From Acanthopleura granulata (taxonomy: Eukaryota > Mollusca > Polyplacophora > Chitonida > Chitonidae): a stretch of 64,000 bases of DNA. The number at the start of each line of letters is the position of its first letter. Position 1 is the stretch's first letter. This document shows positions 57,186 to 64,000 of this stretch, in pieces. Location of the stretch: NCBI GenBank assembly GCA_016165875.1, contig JABBOT010000013.1, forward strand, positions 11,505,435-11,569,434, read 5' to 3'. The position numbers were made by a program, and so were the translations under genes. Under the pieces are notes generated by a model, which worked only from the letters and a program-made list of their open reading frames with translations, did not search any database and had not been told where the DNA came from.

Positions 57186-57754
57186 GTTAGGTTTCTAGAT
57201 AAAGGGTGTGTAGCATTTAGGAATGAAACACAAATTCGAAAAAAAAGAAAGAAAAAAACAGATGGTTTATTTATGGCAGTATCATCTAGTCATTTTAACA
57301 AAGAGGTAAAACTCATTACAAACGGCCATACAGAAATACAAGTATATATAAACTAACAGCTTTTAATTGTCTCACCAAAGGATTATAACCCGTGTGAAAT
57401 TTGGTGTATTTGCAAGTGAGTTGAGGCAATATGTGTATCGGTAACGAACTGTATTTAACAGTTTACCCCCTTGTTTAATGAGAAACCTTTCATATCAATG
57501 GTAATTCGAGCCAAAACTGTGTAGTCTATTGTTCATTCCTACATGTAGGCCTACGATGACGTTTTGTATGCGAACTGATAACTCGCGCCAGAAGTGCAGG
57601 TCAGCTTGGATCCGAATCGCCACTGTGCGGGAAAAGGTAATCCAATGCGCTCTATATTTATAATCTACTTACCCATCTATTATATTACTATGTGCAAACT
57701 TGTATATGAAAATCCCATCGATATCACCATTCATATCACCTTCTGATTGGTCTG

Positions 57755-57967
57755 ATATGCCCGATCGTACATGGGAAGACCCGCTAGCAACCTGCCTGCC
57801 GATGGCCGTGGGTTTCACCCGGGCTCAGCTCGGTTACCTCTCAACATACCTTCCACCATAACGCTCGTCATTATGACATATTCTTCAACTCGTACGGCGT
57901 AAAACACCGATCAAATGAATACATCAATAAATATATTCATTGGTGTTTAACGCTGTACTCAAGAATC
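57755..57967 (+). repeat. SINE-A, diverged copy with an inverted tail fragment
   Basis: Forward copy from GCCCGATCGTACATGGGAAG to ATCAATAAATAT (57932), followed at once by a reversed 30-bp tail piece (TTGGTGTTTAACGCTGTACT), so two copies sit tail to tail. Confidence 0.72.
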
Positions 57968-59182
57968 ACTTTCTGAAGATAAACAGAGCCATTTTAAGTT
58001 GACAAACAGCGTTATACACTGCCTAGGCCCTACACGCGCACGTTAATCCAACTAGGGTGCATTTTGAAGACTGCATGCAAACTTGTGAATCAGTCTTCAA
58101 TTAAATCACGGGCCTGGAAACATGGCATCATTTTCTTTATCCCCGAAGTCTCAGTGCACTGGTAAACTGCTCATCTTATAACAGATTTTGGAATATTTAC
58201 TGATATACATGTATGTACTGGACATTGATAACAGAAGAGGAAAACAAATTAAGGGGCATTCGCCAGTAAAGCGTATGGCACCATATAGTGTGAGGATCTA
58301 GTGTGGAAGTGTGTAAAAAAGTTGCAGTCGTTGAAACCCGGACAGTCGTTGAAACCTTAGCAGGCGTTGAAATCTGCACTTTGGGAGTTTGGAAGTTTGT
58401 CCGTCAAGTATAATGTCTTTCTTGTTTCTTTCTTAGATTGTGTGTTTGGGTGTGTGTTTGTTTTTTGTTTTTGTTATTTTTGTTTTGGTCATTTAAAACG
58501 ACTAGTTTGTGTGCGTGGGGTTTAATCTCGCTTTCAACTTTCCTTTCACTTTGTTTGCTACATATCACCAAGTTGTCTCTTAATTGTCGCAGGCTGTCTC
58601 AGATTCCTATGATAGCGACATGTTTTGATGCTGCCCAACTGAAACATAATGCATGCCGAGACACACCATTCAGACATGATTCTTCACACACTCACAGTGT
58701 CCACATGTAGATTTATGCCTCTCGACCTACACTTAGGCCTACATTACAGTGACGACCTTGAAATCCTTTTGAGGGAAATCACAGCATGGATTTGGCCCAC
58801 TTAAATCAAATCAACACTTTTGTTCTGTTCCAAATTGTTTACAGATAATGATAATTGATCTACTCTTAGAGCTCATAAACTGGCTCTAGATATTAAAGGG
58901 TATGCCTACCGGTACAAGAAATTCAGAAAAAAGACAACACTCTGGTTAATTTTGTCAACATTCGCTGCCAAAAATATCATTATTCAACATGGAACGATCT
59001 TTAGTGCGAAGAAGTAAGGCTGGAACTGAGACGTTGGACCTAGAAACTGCCCAACAGCAATCTGTAGCCTACAGGCCTACTGGTGGGTATGAACCACAAA
59101 AACAGACATCACTTCATCTTGCACAATTTTTGTTCATCACTATTAGTGTTTTGTTTATTTTTTTGGGAGGGAAACTGAATTG
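57968..59182. other. Intergenic DNA
   Basis: GT-rich stretch near 58440-58480; no gene recognised. Confidence 0.5.
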
Positions 59183-59338
59183 TCCAGTCAAGTCTATTTT
59201 CTAGCTATTGTTACAGAAAAGAGAATACAGCCACCCTCCTTTACTGACCATAGCCTGTTGTCCAGTTAAGTCTATTTCATAGCTACTGTTACAGAAATGA
59301 GAATACAGCCACCCCTCTTTACTGACCATAGCCTGTTG
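59183..59338 (+). repeat. 78-bp tandem duplication
   Basis: Two adjacent copies begin GTCCAGTCAAGTCTATTTTC and GTCCAGTTAAGTCTATTTCA and end TTTACTGACCATAGCCTGTTG, with about five differences. Confidence 0.85.
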
Positions 59339-59819
59339 GAACAAACAGTCATAATGGTCAGTCAGGTAGTTTGACGAAGATGTCCCCAGTTCAAAACTTA
59401 AAACACCTATAGTGGTACAGCAGACGTGTTCTAAACATAACTTTGGGAATACATTAGATTTTTTTCAGATAAAAATCAAGGTTTTTTTGCCATTTTTGTA
59501 TCATGTAATTTCGAGACCGCGATATCTCTACAGAATTCGAATGTGAAGCCTGCGCTCTAAACCTCTTGCCAAAGGTCTGACAGATTTGTCTCCCTTACAC
59601 AACCTGTCTCTTTGAAAAAAGGCGCTAAATGTACATATGTCAAAACGTGGGCTGATTCCACCTTGCGATTCCTTCCGAAGCAGCTGGCAGGCGCATCTTT
59701 GTCAAAACTATGTTGTCTTGTGCTTCAAACCTGAGTTTTTATTACAATCTGTCGCCACAAACCCTTCGCTGCGGAGCCTGGCTTTAAAGACTTGACCCGG
59801 AAGCTTTCTCGAGAGCGGA

Positions 59820-60048
59820 ATGAGTCATTTTCGACCCCGCTTGAAGTCATGAATATTCAGAAGCTGAAAGATGGCGCCCAGGTTGTGAGGTGCGATCGTT
59901 TCTTAAGCAGTTATTTGACATTTCTTTTGGATTTACAGTGGTAACAGTATGCGCGAACACCGGGATTAACGACGGAGGGATTCTAAACGTGATTTTACCC
60001 TGAGATTAGGGATATTTCTTGATTTGTTTTCCGGTGAGACGCCCAAGA
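59820..60048 (+). promoter_or_regulatory. Putative promoter and 5' UTR of the KIF13-type gene
   Basis: Just upstream of the kinesin ATG the sequence becomes richer in CpG. It contains an AP-1-like TGAGTCA (about 59830) and AAGATGGCGCCCAG (about 59868-59881), a YY1-type element often found downstream of TATA-less start sites. No TATA box at a suitable distance. No other ATG opens a long frame before 60049, apart from an in-frame AGATGGCGC that is soon stopped. Confidence 0.4.
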
Positions 60049-60100
60049 ATGTCGGATAAGGTGAAGGTGGCCGTGAGGGTTCGGCCAGTAAACAGGCGAG
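60049..60100 (+). CDS. KIF13: Kinesin-3 (KIF13-type) motor protein, exon 1
   Basis: First coding exon of a kinesin-3 motor gene: from the ATG at 60049 it encodes MSDKVKVAVRVRPVNRR, the N-terminal beta-strand of a kinesin motor domain (VKVAVRVRPxN), and ends in a donor AG/GTAAGG at 60101 in phase 1. The wording is closer to KIF13A/B than to KIF1 or KIF16B. Kinesin-3 proteins carry membrane cargo along microtubules. Exon 2 is at 62760-62835; later exons, including the P-loop, are beyond the window. Whether it is the A or B paralogue cannot be told from 42 codons. Confidence 0.88.
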
Positions 60101-62759
60101 GTAAGGCTCAGTGTCTGGGATGTTGTACCAGTGGCAATGAAGTCACATGTGGCTTCGACCCAGTGTCCAGGATAAATATAATTCTACGCTTATCTTTCTC
60201 CAGTTAGCTAATTTATTCCTTTCATACTATTTTGCCCCATTTCGGTGGGAGCATATTCTTTCAGTCAATCGGTCTGTTACGTATCGTCTGAATTTTTTTT
60301 TCACGTGAGCGAGTTGATCAATACATACATACATACAGAAGGCTTAGATTCCGAAGTACTACATGATGTGTTGTTATTTGGGACTGATTTATTGTTTATG
60401 CATAAGCTATAAACATGAGATGATGACACTGTGTGGAAGTTTATGATTGGCAAATTAAGTAGCTGTATAATTGAAACTCCATCACAGTGACGTTTACATA
60501 TTGTAAACCTAATTGTACATGTAATACAGTGTTTATACCTTAAGATGTTTTGTATGCACTCTAATATGCCTAATACATATATCATTAATATTTGCTATAA
60601 TGACTCTTTGGGTGAATGTACTCACATAGAAAGAAGTTCAATGACATAGGATACCATTTTACCTGTTTTGTAGCAGTACATGTACAATGGTACACAGTGA
60701 AAAGCGTGCATATTCCAATACCTGTCTTCTCTAAAAAAAATACTGACCGCACAGAGAAGTGTACTGGTCAGCCAAACTATCATGTATCAGTGTTGACAAA
60801 CCATTAGTAATTATTGACAAATTACCAGTCAAAACTTACGATTTTATCTGGAATGGTGACCCAGGATGTTGATGTACAACGGTACATCCAGGCCTTACAG
60901 ACCTGTACATGCAGGTGCATCTGGAGCAGTGTGTTAACATAGCATTTGTCATGAGGCATTGGTTAGGAAGGGGTTTTTTGATGGAAAAAAAGAAAGGAGA
61001 AAAAAATAAAATAAAATTAGTAAGAATATATTTGCGTCATATGCATGTATATGTTAAATATTAAAGGTTGATGTAAGCAGAGGTGTCTGTGATATCGCAG
61101 GCTCAAAATCTGTGATCAGATTGATTATAAATATATAATAAGGAGGTGCACCCTAGAATCTCATAATGTCATGACTCTGATAAAATTAACATAACAGATC
61201 TACATGTATATTCGCATCTATTGATCTCTAAAGGAAATGTTCTGGAAAAGGAACAAGTTGCAGCATGGATGTATGGGGTGTTCTTTAGATTGAAACAGCT
61301 GACCTTAGAGTGTGAATACTATGACAGCGTAACCCAATATCCTGACCATCCACATCTTCACAAAATTTACGTTCCATGCAACCATGCGCTTAGACTAGTT
61401 GTAACCTTGATGATTCATTTTTAATGAAAATTCTGTAATCAGGCAGTAATTGTAATTCTTGAGGCTCATGAATGATTAAAATGTGTAGCACCATCAGCTC
61501 GTCAGAGTGGTTGCTCATGTCCAGTGCTGTAAATGTCTAGTTGTATGCAACCTTAATACGATGTCATGCACATGTAATCTGAGTGGTCATACAAATCTCT
61601 GTATGACCGAGGTAATGTACACCTCTAGTAATAAGTAATGAAGGCTTGGAGATGTCATTTGGTGCTTTATTGTCAGGCTTCACCATCATGTTGTGCAGTA
61701 TACACATGTATGCATATACAGTAATACTCCATAGACATTAGGCAAGTGTCTCTTACAGATTATTAAAACCAGCCTCTACATTTGATTCCTACTGTCATTG
61801 ACAGCACTTGAGGAGGCTACGTATGTGTGTTTTCAGTCGTGGAATAAATGTGTAGTTTATGTGTAGTTTAGCATAAATCCAATGCTGATTTGTAATATTA
61901 AAACACATGCGTACAAAACACAACCCCTGCGCCACTTGCCACTTTTGTGGTGGAGTTCAGCTTCATCTCTAAGTATAATGTACATGTACTGTTTCAAACC
62001 ATCCTGATTTATTCCTTCCAAAATGGTGAAATTATGAGTGTAACCTGTAAAGCAAATGTAATTTTCTTCACTTTTTATTCGGATTAAGGAGAGATGTTTT
62101 ATTTTTATGTTAAAGGGAAAGACGTTGTAAAAATGAACTTCTGGTAAGGGAAAAAAAACATTAAAAACTGTATCTGAAAATACCTTCACTGATTTTTGTT
62201 AGATTCTTTTTTCACCAAATTAACAGCAGTCAAATGTTCACATTATTGAAGGTGTCAGATACTGTTATTAAATAAATTTAATACTGAATAAAACCTAGAG
62301 CAAAATGAGGAAACATACACGACTCAGCAGTTGTGCTTTCCTACAGACGGTGAATGCATGTACGTGCAGTTGGTCTTTTCAAGCACTTGGACTTGGTCTT
62401 TCCATCATATGGTATGCATATTTATCATGTGACACATGAAATTGTTTGCCTGTAAAGTGCCAAAGGTTGGTTGGTTTTACCTGGGGCACAATGGTTTACT
62501 CTACCCTCAAAACATGTGCTCAATGTCATGTGTAAATAAAAAATTCTTTACCAACATCATTCAAATATAAAATGACACCAACATGTACATGTGTGAAAAT
62601 TTTGCTTCTGAATTTGAACTCCGTTAATTAATTCCAAATCATCTCAGTGAACTGTCCTTTAACACAACTTGGATTGGTTATATTTAGGCCTCATCATTTG
62701 CATAGTGTATCTTGCATTATCATAGACTCAGCCCCTTTGTCTGATGTGTTGTATTCCAG
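60101..62759 (+). other. KIF13-type intron 1
   Basis: Bounded by GTAAGG and TTCCAG. AT-rich, with a CATACATACATA run near 60328 and many TACATGTA words; no supported gene or known repeat family inside. Confidence 0.7.
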
Positions 62760-62835
62760 AGGCCGAGCTGGGAACAAAATGTGTGGTGGAGATGGATCAC
62801 AACCAGACATTCCTGAGCCATCCTAGCAAGCACAG
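62760..62835 (+). CDS. KIF13: Kinesin-3 (KIF13-type) motor protein, exon 2
   Basis: Acceptor GTATTCCAG ends at 62759; the exon continues the codon split in exon 1 and encodes (E)AELGTKCVVEMDHNQTFL and SHPSKH before a donor CAG/GTGAGT at 62836. TKCVVEM matches the second strand of the KIF13 motor domain. Exon lengths 52 and 76 nt leave phase 2 for exon 3, which is not seen before 64000. The 2.66-kb intron 1 holds no other gene. Confidence 0.87.
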
Positions 62836-63214
62836 GTGAGTCCGGCATGTCTTAGCTCGTTAACGTGCTCACCTCTATGTGGTTTACCTGCAGATAATTG
62901 AGGATTACAGGTGCAGGCTATTGATTTTTGATTATGTTTCAGGTGCATAAATTGATAAGATTGATGATGCAGCAGCTTTTGAAATCTGGGGAAAATTAGT
63001 TCTCTCGATTTAAGGGAGAGGTTAAGACCACAAGGTGGACTGTATAGTATGTGTAAATGTGTGGTCTTTAAATACACACGTATATTGTTTTTTGTTGTTT
63101 TGTTTTGTGTGTGTGGGAAATATGATACTGGTATGTGTATCAGCGTTTCTTTCGTTGGAAGCCCCCCCTTGTACTCTTGATGATTGTATGTACTGTACAT
63201 ATAATATACTTTAC

Positions 63215-63346
63215 GCATGTAGCATACATGTATCCAGTATGTAGGATTTCAGCAATATGCATGTAGCATACATGTATCCAGTATGTAGGATTTCAGCAAT
63301 ATGCATGTAGCATACATGTATCCAGTATGTAGGATTTCAGCAATGT
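63215..63346 (+). repeat. Three tandem copies of a 44-bp unit
   Basis: Units start at 63215, 63259 and 63303 with GCATGTAGCATACATGTATC and are essentially identical except for the last bases of the third. They lie in intron 2 of the KIF13-type gene. The near identity suggests a recent expansion. Confidence 0.9.
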
Positions 63347-63368
63347 AGTAAGCAGTTCTTAATGAAGT

Positions 63369-63657
63369 GATGGGCTGCCGTGACCCAGTCAGTTAGCGTG
63401 CTATCGCAGAGCAACGACCCAGGAGTCTGCCACCAATTCTGTCACTGAGTTCAAGTCCAGTTCATGCTGGCTTCCTCTCTGGTCGTATGTGGGAAGGTCT
63501 GCCAGCAACTCGCGGATGGCCGTGGATTTCCCCTGGGCTCTGCTCGATTTCCTCCCGCCATAATGCTGGCCGTCGTAGAAGTGAAATATTCTTGAATACG
63601 ATGTAAAACACCAATCAAATAAATAAATAAATGAATAAATAAATGAATAAATTAATA
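63369..63657 (+). repeat. SINE-A, full-length copy
   Basis: Most complete + copy of the commonest repeat here. A tRNA-like head (A-box-like CCCAGTCAGTTAGCGTGC and B-box-like GAGTTCAAGTCCAG) is followed by the body (CATGCTGGCTTCCTCTCTGG, GGGAAGGTCTGCCAGCAAC, CATAATGCTGGCCGTCG, GTGAAATATTCTTGA, GTAAAACACCAATCAAAT) and an (AAAT)n tail. Internal pol III promoter boxes plus a simple tail define a tRNA-derived SINE. Confidence 0.85.
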
Positions 63658-64000
63658 AAATACATGTACAGTGTACATGTACCCAAACATATAAATTTGT
63701 TTATTATATCCGAGTACATGTAATTATAGGAAGCATATTAGGAAATTACATAACCAGTTATAATGTCAGTATGTGTCCCAGATTGAGTGAATTTGTATTT
63801 AAGATAATCGTGTCACCAAAGATTTCCAGTGACAGGAAAAAAAAAAAAAATTTGTGTTAAACATGAAACATCACAAGATTCATATTGAGTGTGCAAAATT
63901 CATATTCGGTCCTGTATTTGTCCTATAGGATTTAAGGTTAGATTCTGAGCACATGAATGGACACATCATGAGATGACGTACAGGTGAATATGTACACGGA

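Overview
This is eukaryotic genomic DNA, most likely from a mollusc or another lophotrochozoan. It is AT-rich, has very low coding density, spliced exons with GT/AG borders, long introns, many copies of two tRNA-derived SINE-type families, (AT)n and (CA)n microsatellites and minisatellites. Most open frames in the host part are chance frames.

The main object is a 12.1 kb insertion at 13785-25914 with imperfect 63-bp terminal inverted repeats, higher GC and dense coding. It is a decayed Polinton/Maverick (adintovirus-type) element. On the + strand from the left are a small frameshifted ORF, a small Cys/His-rich ORF and a protein-primed-type family B DNA polymerase pseudogene. The polymerase meets, tail to tail, a retroviral-type (rve) integrase pseudogene on the minus strand. 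A minus-strand block of small genes, an FtsK/A32-type packaging ATPase and a probable virion protein follows. The right part is + again: a virion-type protein, a degraded ORF and a membrane/coiled-coil ORF. Replication, integration and packaging genes all carry frameshifts, stops or deletions. The polymerase has lost the segment with its third catalytic motif. No adenovirus-type protease was recognised.

Host layout. 1-13.7 kb: a fossil THAP/P-element-like DNA transposon (about 4.03-5.14 kb), a CRE plus X-box regulatory cluster (about 3.14-3.18 kb), SINE copies and a possible first exon on the minus strand (about 12.64-12.90 kb). 26-34 kb: intergenic DNA with SINEs and tandem repeats. 34.4-36.1 kb: three well-bordered minus-strand exons of an unidentified gene. 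37.3-39.1 kb: a tandem repeat interrupted by a probable solo LTR. 40.9-41.8 kb: a 60-bp-class minisatellite. 43.7-44.2 kb: a coiled-coil ORF. 47.99-48.16 kb: an inverted pair of tRNA-like sequences. 55.8-56.8 kb: a non-LTR retrotransposon RNase H remnant. 60.0 kb to the right edge: the 5' end of a kinesin-3 gene of the KIF13 type on the + strand (two exons seen, continuing beyond the window).

All family assignments come from reading motifs by eye and from memory; no database search was run.
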